DNA of 64,000 nucleotides, from NCBI GenBank assembly GCA_963816535.1, contig CAWFKW010000003.1, forward strand, positions 1,736,001 to 1,800,000, given 5' to 3'. The stretch comes from CAWFKW01 sp963816535. Lineage in GTDB: Bacteria > Bacteroidota > Ignavibacteria > Tepidaquicellales > OLB5. Below are positions 53,292 through 61,125 of the stretch, one piece after another (position 1 is the stretch's first letter; each line of letters starts with the position of its first letter). The notes below the pieces were generated by a model. The model did no database searches. It was not told the DNA's origin and was given only the letters and a program-made list of their open reading frames with translations. The position numbers and the translations under genes are program-made.

Positions 53292-53410
53292 GATGGCTTG
53301 CGTTTATGATTTTCACAAATATAATGATCTGAGATTTTATTTTGTCAGTTATAAATTCGATAATGTTAGAGGTTTATTGCGACAAAATATTAATTAAAAG
53401 GGATTTGCGT

Positions 53411-53440
53411 CGGGCGGACACACAGGTCCGCCCCTACAGG
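53411..53440 (-). repeat. Inverted dispersed repeat, right copy
   Basis: Reverse-complement partner of 52691-52720, with a GGGCGGAC/GTCCGCCC stem. The CGGGCGGACAC part also occurs at about 14977-14987 in the gap before the dehydratase gene. Confidence 0.7.
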
Positions 53441-53543
53441 GGGTTGTCTTTTCTGTTTTTTTCAATCCGCAATCAAAATTCCGAAATCCGCAATCCCACA
53501 ATTCTATGTCCATTTATCGGTGGAACTGATTTTAGCATGAAGA

Positions 53544-53551
53544 TATATTTG
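53544..53551 (+). promoter_or_regulatory. TATATTTG -7 box of ada
   Basis: TATATTTG 29 nt before the ATG. The matching -33 TTG is not clear at the expected position. Confidence 0.4.
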
Positions 53552-53580
53552 TACAGTTATTAACTTAAGGAGTGAAAAAG

Positions 53581-54645
53581 ATGGATACAGTATTAAACGC
53601 GCTGCCGCCGGCCGCAGAAATGAAAAAAGCCGTTTACGGCTCGGATGCCGCTTACGACGGAATATTTTTTGTCGCGGTGAAAAGCACGAATATATTTTGC
53701 CGCCCGTCATGCCGCGCCCGCAAACCAATGGAAAAAAATATTGTCTTTTATGGTTCGGTGCATGATGCGCTCTTTGCGGGATTCTGCCCGTGCAAAAGAT
53801 GCAGGCCGCTTGAATCGGCCGGCGCCCATCCCGAATGGGTAAAACAAATTCTGGAGAGAATTGAAAAGGAACCGGAAGCAAGAGTTAGAGACGGCGAGCT
53901 CCGCAAAATGGGTATTGAGCCCGCGCGCGCCCGAAGGTATTTCCTGAAGAATTTCGGAATGACGTTCCAGGCGTATTCAAGAAGCCGCAGGCTATCGCGC
54001 GCGCTGTCAAAGATCAGGGACGGCGTCGATCTGGATGATGTGATATTAAATAACGGGTACCAATCGCACAGCGGCTTCCGCGACGCGTTCGGAAAAACAT
54101 TCGGAAAGCCCCCGGGGAAGTCGAGAGCCGATGAGTGTATTGTAACTTCATTATATGAAAGCCCGCTCGGCGCAATAGTTATTGGCGCAACAAGCGAAGG
54201 CGTTTGCATGGTTGAGTTCAGCGACAGGCGTATGCTGGAGTTCCAGTTCAAAACCCTCAAGCGCCATTTCAAATGCGCGATCGTGCCCGGCAAAAATAAA
54301 CACATCGAACATGTTGAGGCAGAGCTAAAAGAATATTTCGAAGGTAACTTATCTACTTTCAAAGTCCCGTTAGTTTTTCCCGGCACGGGGTTCCAGCGAA
54401 AAGTCTGGAATGAACTTATGAAGATTCCGTACGGCAAAACAATTTCATATGAAGAGCTTGCGAAGAAAGTGGGCGTTCCCAACGCATCGCGCGCAGCAGG
54501 CACGGCCAATGGCATGAACAGGATAGGAATAATAATTCCGTGCCACAGAGTTGTAAATAAAAGCGGTAAGCTTGGCGGCTACGGCGGGGGCCTGTGGCGC
54601 AAGCAATGGCTGCTTGATATGGAAAGGGGAGTTCTCAAGTTGTAG
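53581..54645 (+). CDS. ada: Ada-type methyl-phosphotriester sensor and O6-methylguanine-DNA methyltransferase
   Basis: 354 residues from ATG 53581, placed after AAGGAG; the GTG at 53572 overlaps that site. Domain order: N-terminal zinc domain with FCRPSC (Cys40, Cys44) and CPCKRC, an AraC-type HTH (about 95-175), then the methyltransferase domain with PCHRV (acceptor Cys321). It repairs O6-methylguanine and activates the adaptive response. No alkA is nearby. The stop codon TAG is the first three bases of a 9-bp repeat array. A TATATTTG box lies at 53544-53551. Confidence 0.95.
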   Translation: MDTVLNALPPAAEMKKAVYGSDAAYDGIFFVAVKSTNIFCRPSCRARKPMEKNIVFYGSVHDALFAGFCPCKRCRPLESAGAHPEWVKQILERIEKEPEARVRDGELRKMGIEPARARRYFLKNFGMTFQAYSRSRRLSRALSKIRDGVDLDDVILNNGYQSHSGFRDAFGKTFGKPPGKSRADECIVTSLYESPLGAIVIGATSEGVCMVEFSDRRMLEFQFKTLKRHFKCAIVPGKNKHIEHVEAELKEYFEGNLSTFKVPLVFPGTGFQRKVWNELMKIPYGKTISYEELAKKVGVPNASRAAGTANGMNRIGIIIPCHRVVNKSGKLGGYGGGLWRKQWLLDMERGVLKL

Positions 54646-54672
54646 AGTGTATAGAGTGTATAGAGTGTATAG
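54643..54672. repeat. 9-bp tandem repeat array, part 1 (interrupted by IS3)
   Basis: Three copies of TAGAGTGTA (54643, 54652, 54661) and the start of a fourth (TAG, 54670-54672). The first TAG is the stop codon of ada. The IS element follows directly. Confidence 0.9.
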
Positions 54673-54699
54673 TGGTATAACCCCGAAAAAATGGACAAA

Positions 54700-55569
54700 T
54701 TAATTAGGTGTATTTTGGTTTAGTTTTTCAAATTGCATTGGAGATAGGTACCCGAGAGTAGAATGTCTCCTCTGCCTGTTATAAAATACTTCGATATACT
54801 CAAATATTTTTTGTTTTGCTTCTTCTCTGGTTTTAAATCTTTCCCTGTAAACAAGTTCACGTTTCAAAGTACTAAAAAAAGATTCAGTCGGTGCATTATC
54901 ATAACAGTTTCCTTTTGAACTCATGCTTTGTGTTATGTTATTCTCTTTGAGCATTTGTCTCAGTTTCATACTTACATACTGAGAGCCCCTGTCTGAGTGT
55001 AATATCAGTTCTCCGGATGGTTTTCTTTGCATAAGAGCTTTATCCAACGTTTTGATTACAAGATTTTCATCCATGCTTCTGTCAGTGTTCCAGCTTATCA
55101 CAGCTCTTGACCACAGATCAAGCATCACAGATAAATACAGCCAGCCTTCACTGGTCCAGATGTAGGTTATATCTGTTGTCCATAATCTGTTCTTCTTCTC
55201 AGGATTAAACTGCATTGCTACCAGGTTATTGGCTACATGTAATTTGTGATTTGAGTTTGTTGTTACTCTAAATCTTCTCTTTGTTCTTGCTGTAATACCT
55301 TGTTTTCTCATTAACCTGGCTATTCTGTTCTTGCTGCAGCTAAAGCCCTCACCTTTGAGCTCGGCTGTTATTCTCAAGCATCCGTAAACGCGTTTCCTTT
55401 GCTCGTAGATGCTTCTGATGCGCTCGATTAAGTATCGGTTATTCTTTTCACGACTACTTACCGGCCGTCTCAGCCACGCATAATAACCGCTTCTCGATAC
55501 CTTCAGTACTTTGCTCATTAAATCAATGTGAAATATGTTTTGATTATCTTTCATAAATTTATATTTCAC
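54700..55569 (-). CDS. IS3-family transposase OrfB (DDE integrase core)
   Basis: 289 residues. HTH_21-type N-terminus then rve integrase core. DDE residues are visible in TTDITY (D), HSDRGSQY (D) and PTESFFSTLK (E), with the D-to-E spacing of IS3. The start is GTG 55569, overlapping the orfA stop as GTGA; the functional transposase is expected to be an OrfAB fusion through -1 frameshifting. The reading frame is complete. Confidence 0.93.
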   Translation of the reverse strand: MKYKFMKDNQNIFHIDLMSKVLKVSRSGYYAWLRRPVSSREKNNRYLIERIRSIYEQRKRVYGCLRITAELKGEGFSCSKNRIARLMRKQGITARTKRRFRVTTNSNHKLHVANNLVAMQFNPEKKNRLWTTDITYIWTSEGWLYLSVMLDLWSRAVISWNTDRSMDENLVIKTLDKALMQRKPSGELILHSDRGSQYVSMKLRQMLKENNITQSMSSKGNCYDNAPTESFFSTLKRELVYRERFKTREEAKQKIFEYIEVFYNRQRRHSTLGYLSPMQFEKLNQNTPN

Positions 55570-55874
55570 TTCTCGTTGATTTGAGAAAAGTACCCGATCG
55601 CTTTTTTTAAAATATCTCGCTCCTCCCGGAGCTTCTTTATCTCCCGCAATGCTCGTTTATACTCCACCATATCAACAACAGTTTCGCCAACAGTTTCGCC
55701 AACAGTTTTGTTATTTTCCATCAAATACTTTTTCTTCCATAGCTGTAAGGTATTATCGGCTATCCCCAAATCTCTTGCAACAGAACTTAAACTCTGATTC
55801 CCTTCCAATACCATCTTTACTGCCGAGATCTTAAACTCTTTGTCAAAACTCTTTCTTTTTCTCTTTTCTTCCAT
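55566..55874 (-). CDS. IS3-family OrfA (helix-turn-helix transposase subunit)
   Basis: 102 residues from ATG 55874 (MEEKRKRKSFDKEFK), which has AAAGGAATAAC upstream; the longer ORF start at 55925 is rejected. An HTH_Tnp_1-type domain (SLSSVARDLGIADNTLQLWKKKY) is followed by a leucine-zipper-like helix (YKRALREIKKLREERDILKKA). A 9-nt duplication encodes VGETVGET. OrfA binds the IS ends and OrfAB makes the transposase. Confidence 0.9.
   Translation of the reverse strand: MEEKRKRKSFDKEFKISAVKMVLEGNQSLSSVARDLGIADNTLQLWKKKYLMENNKTVGETVGETVVDMVEYKRALREIKKLREERDILKKAIGYFSQINEK
55602..55608 (-). promoter_or_regulatory. Programmed -1 frameshift site (A7)
   Basis: On the minus strand a run A_AAA_AAA lies in phase with orfA (TTA AAA AAA GCG), followed by G. 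This is the usual slippery site for making OrfAB in IS3 elements; orfB lies in the -1 frame. Confidence 0.7.
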
Positions 55875-55960
55875 TGGTGTTATTCCTTTCTTCTGCCTGC
55901 CTACTGCAGGTAGGCGAATATACACCTTAACTTTCTGTCTACAAAATCGGGGTCAGGTCA

Positions 55961-56158
55961 TAGAGTGTATAGAGTGTATAGAGTGTATAGAGTGTATAGA
56001 GTATATAGAGTGTATAGAGTGTATAGAGTGTATAGAGTGTATAGAGTGTATAGAGTGTATAGAGTGTATAGAGTATATAGAGTGTATAGAGTGTATAGAG
56101 TGTATAGAGTGTATAGAGTGTACAGAGTGTATAGAGTGTATAGAGTGCATAGAGTATT
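55961..56158. repeat. 9-bp tandem repeat array, part 2 (22 units)
   Basis: 22 units of 9 bp, mostly TAGAGTGTA. Units 5 and 13 share the same variant (TAGAGTATA), eight units apart, pointing to a segmental duplication of 72 bp. Units 19, 21 and 22 carry single changes. Adding the three full units before the IS, the uninterrupted array had 25. Confidence 0.92.
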
Positions 56159-56201
56159 GATAGAGTAAATATATCATATCGTAAACGTTTCATCTTTCAA
56201 C

Positions 56202-56232
56202 TTGTAACCTGCAGAATGTAATTTTATATTTG
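56202..56232 (+). promoter_or_regulatory. Bacteroidota-type promoter of trmB
   Basis: TTG at 56202-56204, 20-nt spacer, TATATTTG at 56225-56232. The ATG is at 56240, only 7 nt after the box, so the transcript is probably leaderless. Confidence 0.7.
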
Positions 56233-56239
56233 CACGGTT

Positions 56240-56920
56240 ATGAAGACTGTCGATTATGTAAAATATCAACCGCCGCGCCTCAGGCATCATGCATTCCCCG
56301 GGTTGTATCTTCCTATTAAAGATATCAGGGCCGATAGAATAGTTTATCCGCGGGTATTTGAATCGCTGTACTGGGGCGATGTATTTGCCAATGGCAAAGC
56401 GCCGGGGTATCTTGATATCGGCCCCGGTATGGGAAAGTTCATGATTGAAACCGCGCTGAATGAACCGGGCGTTAATGTACTCGGGCTTGAGATCCGCCGA
56501 AACGCCGTTAAGTGGGTCAACAAAGTAATTGAAGGCGAAAACATTCCTAACGTAAAATCAATTTGGTATAACGTTGTAAATGGTTTGCGGTTCATCGAAG
56601 ATAAAACTATAAAGAAAATTTTTTATTTATTCCCCGACCCCTGGATAAAGAAGCGCCATAATAAACGCAGGGCTTTCACAAAATTTCTTCTCGATGAAAT
56701 CACAAGGATACTTACGGATGACGGCAGGCTCTATTTAATGACCGACGTTAAGGAAGTTGAAGAATATCAGGGTGCGGTCATTAAAGAACATAAAATGCTT
56801 CAAGCTGATTATATAACTGATGGTTTATGGGACCTTGCTATAAGCACCAACCATGAACAATTTTGCATGAAGAAAAAAATCCCCTATACTAAGATAATTT
56901 GCGTCAAATCAAGAGATTAG
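56240..56920 (+). CDS. trmB: tRNA (guanine-N7-)-methyltransferase
   Basis: 226 residues. LDIGPGMGKF is the SAM motif, LGLEIRRNAVKWV the second, and LFPDPWIKKRHNKRR the TrmB signature; together they identify the m7G46 tRNA methyltransferase. The first 50 residues are slightly extended. The promoter leaves at most a few bases of leader. The neighbouring repeat array ends about 80 bp before the start. Confidence 0.95.
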   Translation: MKTVDYVKYQPPRLRHHAFPGLYLPIKDIRADRIVYPRVFESLYWGDVFANGKAPGYLDIGPGMGKFMIETALNEPGVNVLGLEIRRNAVKWVNKVIEGENIPNVKSIWYNVVNGLRFIEDKTIKKIFYLFPDPWIKKRHNKRRAFTKFLLDEITRILTDDGRLYLMTDVKEVEEYQGAVIKEHKMLQADYITDGLWDLAISTNHEQFCMKKKIPYTKIICVKSRD

Positions 56921-56977
56921 GAAAAAAAATCGGGTTCGGGCCATTTCTTTCCCCTTTTAAATATTCTGAATTCTCAA

Positions 56978-56985
56978 TATATTTG
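56978..56985 (+). promoter_or_regulatory. TATATTTG -7 box of the citrate synthase gene
   Basis: TATATTTGCG 85 nt before the ATG; predicted leader about 75 nt. The -33 position is T-rich without a clear TTG. Confidence 0.45.
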
Positions 56986-57069
56986 CGGTTCAGCCCAATA
57001 TGCTGAATTATTAAATATATTAGCTAAAAACACACAATTATTTAAGAGAAGGAAAGGGTATATTCTAAA

Positions 57070-58347
57070 ATGTCGATGCTGAAAGAGAAACTTGCCTCTC
57101 AAGTTCCGAATTTGCGCGAGAAAGTTCGGAATTTGGGAAAAGATTCCGGCAAGAAGGTTATTTCAGATGTAACGGTTGAACAGGTCTTAGGAGGAATGAG
57201 AGGCGTTAAATCTCTGATCTGCGATACTTCCGAAGTCGGGCTCGATACAGGGCTCATCGTAAGAGGCATACCGATACTGGAACTAACTGAAAAACTGCCG
57301 GAAGAAATTCTATGGCTCCTGCTTACGGGAGAGAATCCAACTGATGCTGAAGTAAAAGATCTGCATGCCGATCTGAAGAAGCGCTCAACCGTTCCGGATT
57401 ATATTTGGGCTATTATGAAGGCGTTTCCTTCGGATGCGCACCCGATGGCGATGCTTTGTTCCTGCCTTAACGCATTGGAGCATGAATCGAAGTTCAGGCG
57501 CGAGTATGATAAGGGAATGAAGAAAGACGTTTATTGGGAGTATACTCTTGAAGATTCGCTTGACCTGATTGCGAAAATTCCCGCAATTGCCGCCGGCGTT
57601 TACCGAACCAGGTTTGGCAAGGGCGACATAATAAAATCGGATCCTTCGCTTGACTGGGGCGCCGATTTTGCTCATATGCTTGGGGTTAGTCCGAAAAATG
57701 AAGACTGGTATAACCTGATGAGGCTCTACATGGTTATTCATTGCGACCATGAAAGCGGTAACGTTAGCGCTTTCACTTCTCATGTAGTCGGTTCAGCTCT
57801 CTCAGACGCTTATTACTCGCTGGCTGCGGGCCTTAACGGTCTCGCCGGTCCACTGCATGGACTTGCCAACCAGGAATGCTTAAAGTTCGTGCTGGAGCTT
57901 GTAGAACATTTTAAAGGCGTGCCTACAGATGAGGACCTGATGCAGTATGCAAAAGCCCGCCTGGATAAAGGACTTGTAATCCCGGGGTATGGACATGCCG
58001 TGCTCAGGGTTACAGACCCGCGATTCACAGCATTGCTTGACTTCGGGAAAAAATATCTGCCCGACGACACAGTATTCGGAATCGTAAAAAAACTGTTTGA
58101 AGTTATTCCGAACCTGCTTATAGAACAGGGCAAGGCTAAAGACCCCTGGCCGAACGTAGATGCGGCTTCAGGTTCGCTGCTTTATCATTACGGGCTGAAG
58201 GAAGTAGAATATTATACGGTGGTGTTCAGCGTTTCAAGAGCGCTTGGAATATGCTCTCAGCTCGTATTAAGCCGCGTGGTTGGCGAGCCTATCACCCGCC
58301 CGAAATCTATAACCACGGGGTGGCTGGAAAAAGAAGTTCAAAAATAA
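57070..58347 (+). CDS. gltA: Citrate synthase (eukaryote-like type)
   Basis: 425 residues. Condenses oxaloacetate and acetyl-CoA. Catalytic residues by motif: His263 (GPLHGLANQE), His309 (PGYGHAV) and Asp364 (DAASG). The N-terminal extension and the HGLANQE variant place it in the mitochondrial/eukaryote-like group seen in Bacteroidota relatives rather than the E. coli hexameric type. AAGGAAAGGG upstream. An L,D-transpeptidase gene starts 11 bp downstream. Confidence 0.95.
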   Translation: MSMLKEKLASQVPNLREKVRNLGKDSGKKVISDVTVEQVLGGMRGVKSLICDTSEVGLDTGLIVRGIPILELTEKLPEEILWLLLTGENPTDAEVKDLHADLKKRSTVPDYIWAIMKAFPSDAHPMAMLCSCLNALEHESKFRREYDKGMKKDVYWEYTLEDSLDLIAKIPAIAAGVYRTRFGKGDIIKSDPSLDWGADFAHMLGVSPKNEDWYNLMRLYMVIHCDHESGNVSAFTSHVVGSALSDAYYSLAAGLNGLAGPLHGLANQECLKFVLELVEHFKGVPTDEDLMQYAKARLDKGLVIPGYGHAVLRVTDPRFTALLDFGKKYLPDDTVFGIVKKLFEVIPNLLIEQGKAKDPWPNVDAASGSLLYHYGLKEVEYYTVVFSVSRALGICSQLVLSRVVGEPITRPKSITTGWLEKEVQK

Positions 58348-58358
58348 AAATATAATCT

Positions 58359-59441
58359 TTGGAAGAACAATTAAATAATCAAGCGCCTGAATATTCAGGC
58401 CACAATGCTGAAAAGGGAAGCAGTATTTTGCTGGCTTTCCCCGTCATGTTATGCATATTGCTGTTTGCAGGTTTCACACAGCTTAAATCGGACGGAAAGC
58501 CGGCTGAAGATACTCAGACTGCCGGAGATGTTACCAGGCATAAAGAGCCTGATATAAACTTTTCCGCTTTGGTCAGCGGCGAAGAGTTTTCAAAGAACCT
58601 TCGCGATACGGTATATACCGATAAGAAACTCTGGCTCGAGCTGAGGATAGACGAGCAAAGAGTGTACGTCCATTACCGGGACGGGCATTCAAAAAGCTAT
58701 CCGGTATCAAGCGGGAACAAGGCTCTCAACAAGGGTATTGAGTCAAGGCCGGGCCTGTTTGCTATCTTTTATAAAGAAGAGCTTCATCTCTCTTCGCAGT
58801 TTGACGACGCAAAAATGTTTGATTATATGCCTTTCAACATGGGAATCGGGTTCCATTCTTTAGCTGGCACAGGCTACTACGGAAGCCTTGGCGTAAGGCC
58901 ATCTTCCCATGGCTGCATAAGGATGCGCGCCGATGATGCAAAGGCGCTGTTCAGGGAGTGCGACGTAGGAACGCTTGTGCTTGCGCACAGGGGCTCCACA
59001 GCGCGCGTTGTTGCTTTCGCGCCGGAGGGATTTAAGAACGACAGGGAATATACTAAAGAAGATTATATGAACATGCTTGCCTATAACCTGAGTTCTATCT
59101 GCGAGGGAAATTATTTTATCGATCCTCCGAAAAGATTTATTATTGACGGGACAATTATTCCGAAGATAGGAATTAATATCCGCTCGTCGGATGAAATTCC
59201 CGACAAACAATTTTTGCCGACATACATAAGCTCGTATGATAACGTTGACGACAGACTTGATGATTCAAAATTTGTTAAGCGAGGTGAGCTTAAAGAAAGG
59301 CCGGCTGCAGATGATAATATTGATATAGCGCAGTCTGAGAGCGCTTCGAATAACGATTTGGGAGTGAGCCCCGAAACAATTAAGAAGTATGTATATAATC
59401 CTATAGGCGTACTTCCTTATTTCGCGCCCAATAAAAAGTAG
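58359..59441 (+). CDS. L,D-transpeptidase (YkuD domain) with N-terminal membrane anchor
   Basis: 360 residues. A hydrophobic segment (about 24-41) anchors the protein; the YkuD domain (about 85-210) contains HSLAGTGYYGSLG and the catalytic SHGCIRM (His184, Cys186). It forms 3-3 crosslinks or attaches proteins to peptidoglycan. A C-terminal extension of about 150 residues is of unknown function. The start is TTG at 58359, 11 bp after the citrate synthase stop, so the two genes are likely co-transcribed. Confidence 0.85.
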   Translation: MEEQLNNQAPEYSGHNAEKGSSILLAFPVMLCILLFAGFTQLKSDGKPAEDTQTAGDVTRHKEPDINFSALVSGEEFSKNLRDTVYTDKKLWLELRIDEQRVYVHYRDGHSKSYPVSSGNKALNKGIESRPGLFAIFYKEELHLSSQFDDAKMFDYMPFNMGIGFHSLAGTGYYGSLGVRPSSHGCIRMRADDAKALFRECDVGTLVLAHRGSTARVVAFAPEGFKNDREYTKEDYMNMLAYNLSSICEGNYFIDPPKRFIIDGTIIPKIGINIRSSDEIPDKQFLPTYISSYDNVDDRLDDSKFVKRGELKERPAADDNIDIAQSESASNNDLGVSPETIKKYVYNPIGVLPYFAPNKK

Positions 59442-59465
59442 AATATTAATTACAAAACGTCATAA

Positions 59466-59777
59466 ATGATTAAATTAATCGCTCTTTACAAAAAACCGGA
59501 AGACGCTGAACAGCTGGACGAATTCAATAAGCATTATTACGAAATTCATATGCCCCTGGTTCTTAAAACGCCGGGACTTTTGAAATCGGAGCTTGCTACA
59601 ACAAAAGGGACCCCCGGTGTGGACGCTAAGTACCACCTCGTGTGCGAGATGTATTATGAAAATATGGATACGTTCAACGCCGGAATGGCTTCTGCGGAGG
59701 GCAAGGCGGCTTTTAAGGATTTGATGAGCTTTGCAAAGCAATACGTTGAGATACTTATTGGAGAAGTAGAGCAGTAA
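59466..59777 (+). CDS. EthD-family protein
   Basis: 103 residues. A single EthD/dimeric alpha-beta barrel domain: HYYEIHMPLVLKTPGLLKSE at the N-terminus and ASAEGKAAFKDLMSFA at the C-terminus. Such proteins assist ring-cleavage or ether degradation or act as small reductases; the substrate is unknown. It lies 24 bp after the L,D-transpeptidase. Confidence 0.85.
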   Translation: MIKLIALYKKPEDAEQLDEFNKHYYEIHMPLVLKTPGLLKSELATTKGTPGVDAKYHLVCEMYYENMDTFNAGMASAEGKAAFKDLMSFAKQYVEILIGEVEQ

Positions 59778-59878
59778 AATGCCGATTTTTGTTAGTTTTT
59801 AAACAAAGACAGGCTTGAATATATAGAATTTTTTATCTATTATGCATGTTTATATAGAGAGAAACCGGAACAAATTCA

Positions 59879-59886
59879 TACTTTTG
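59879..59886 (+). promoter_or_regulatory. TACTTTTG -7 box of the tonB gene
   Basis: TACTTTTG fits TAnnTTTG, 54 nt before the ATG. No clear -33 element. Confidence 0.35.
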
Positions 59887-59939
59887 CGGGTATAAATTTT
59901 AAAGGATTTTAGTAAAATATAACTCATTTTGGAGGAGTT

Positions 59940-60737
59940 ATGAAAGAAGGTATTGAAGTAATAAACAACACAGGATATGGCGCCCCGGAGCTGAAGAAGT
60001 TCTACCAGCGTTTCTTTTCAAGGGGATTGATGGTTGCGGTTGTGCTGCATCTTTTTGTTATAGGAACTTATTTACTGGTTATTTATCTCAATAAGCTCAG
60101 CGCAGAAGATAACAGCAAACAGAACAACCAGAGGATCATAAACGTGACGGACCTGGAGCCTCCTCCTTCGGCAGATGAAAAGGATGAACCGCCTCCTCCG
60201 AAAATTGAGGAACCGCCGGTAGCTCCGCCAAAAGACCTGACGGCCCTGACGCCGGAACCGGTTGCAAAGGAAAAGGCCCAGGAGCAGACAATTAAATCGC
60301 AGCAGGAGCTTGACCAGATCAAATCTCCGGTAGGCACCAGCGATTCAGGAAAGTTTACATACAGCGGCCCCACAAAAGTTGAAGAAAAAAAGGTCGAAGA
60401 AAAGATAGAGAAGAAGGAGAAGGTCGAGGAAAAAACCGTTTACCAGTCGTTCGAGGTTGAGAAGGCGCCCGAGTGCGTGAACCTGGGACAGGTAAGGTCT
60501 TCGATGCAGTATCCTCCGATGGCGCGCGATGCAGGAATAGAAGGCAGGGTAACCGTGAAAGTTCTTGTTGGGCCCGACGGAAGCGTTATTAAAATAGGCT
60601 CTGTGAGCGGCCCTGATGTTTTTGCCGATGAAGTAAGGGATAAATCGATGAGCCTTCAGTTCACTCCGGGATTGCAAAACGGCAAGCCTGTTAAAGTATG
60701 GGTTACCGTTCCGTTTAACTTCAGGCTGAAAAACTAA
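59940..60737 (+). CDS. tonB: TonB energy transducer
   Basis: 265 residues. One N-terminal membrane helix (about 28-48), a Pro/Glu/Lys-rich spacer (about 75-170, PPPPKIEEPPVAPP then KVEEKIEKKEKVEEK), and a C-terminal TonB domain (about 175-265, ECVNLGQVRSSMQYPPMARDAGIEGRV-type). Carries proton-motive energy to outer-membrane receptors such as the two at 12149 and 18410. GGAGG precedes the ATG. No exbB/exbD in the window. Its stop codon lies in a 14-bp tandem repeat. Confidence 0.93.
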   Translation: MKEGIEVINNTGYGAPELKKFYQRFFSRGLMVAVVLHLFVIGTYLLVIYLNKLSAEDNSKQNNQRIINVTDLEPPPSADEKDEPPPPKIEEPPVAPPKDLTALTPEPVAKEKAQEQTIKSQQELDQIKSPVGTSDSGKFTYSGPTKVEEKKVEEKIEKKEKVEEKTVYQSFEVEKAPECVNLGQVRSSMQYPPMARDAGIEGRVTVKVLVGPDGSVIKIGSVSGPDVFADEVRDKSMSLQFTPGLQNGKPVKVWVTVPFNFRLKN

Positions 60738-60771
60738 GAGTACAAAACTAAGAGAACAAAACTAAGAGCAT
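60730..60771. repeat. 14-bp tandem repeat (3 units) overlapping the tonB stop codon
   Basis: AAAACTAAGAGTAC, AAAACTAAGAGAAC and AAAACTAAGAGCAT in a row. The TAA stop of tonB lies in the first unit. Confidence 0.8.
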
Positions 60772-60839
60772 AAGACTGAACCAGACCGGAACACCCGGAT
60801 AGCTCTCTTTAAACTTCGCCTGACAGGCGGATTCAAGTT

Positions 60840-61076
60840 TTGAAAATATACCAATACATTTCTTTAGGAATTTCCCTCATCTTTGTGGTGACGGGAATTC
60901 TTGTTTCTATTAATGTTTTTGATTCCCGCACATATTTTGCTAATAACAATCTCTATCGTTATTTGTTCGGCGGGATACTAATTCTCTACGGGATTTTCAG
61001 GGCTTACAATTCATATATCAAAATAACCGCCAAACCGCGGGATTACCATTACTGGAACAGCGACGATGAAGAATAA
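60840..61076 (+). CDS. Small two-helix membrane protein
   Basis: 78 residues with two hydrophobic segments (about 4-26 and 38-56) and a charged C-terminus (YWNSDDEE). The start is TTG at 60840, with AGGCGG about 15 nt upstream. Family unknown; the position between tonB and a PstS-like lipoprotein gene suggests a role with them (weak). Confidence 0.55.
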   Translation: MKIYQYISLGISLIFVVTGILVSINVFDSRTYFANNNLYRYLFGGILILYGIFRAYNSYIKITAKPRDYHYWNSDDEE

Positions 61077-61125
61077 ATACGGATTTGAACCGAACAAAAT
61101 ACGGCAAGCTGTTGTTTAAATTATT

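Larger units (their letters stand above)
54673..55960 (-). mobile_element. Intact IS3-family insertion sequence (1288 bp)
   Basis: Ends TGGTATAACCCCGA... and, on the other strand, TGACCTGACCCCGA...; the imperfect terminal inverted repeats share TG..., ACCCCGA and GGACA/AGACA blocks and a later GGTGTAT. TAG flanks both sides (54670-54672 and 55961-55963), a 3-bp target duplication. It carries orfA and orfB on the minus strand with an A7 frameshift motif. It sits inside the TAGAGTGTA array, so it inserted after that array formed. Confidence 0.9.

Noticed and set aside
54643..56158. CRISPR array
   Set aside because: The repeats are 9 bp, contiguous and without spacers; no cas genes are present.
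55939..56193. Long ORFs of repeating Tyr-Thr-Leu, Ile-His-Ser and Tyr-Arg-Val type
   Set aside because: They are translations of the 9-bp tandem array, open in several frames on both strands because the unit lacks stops in those frames.
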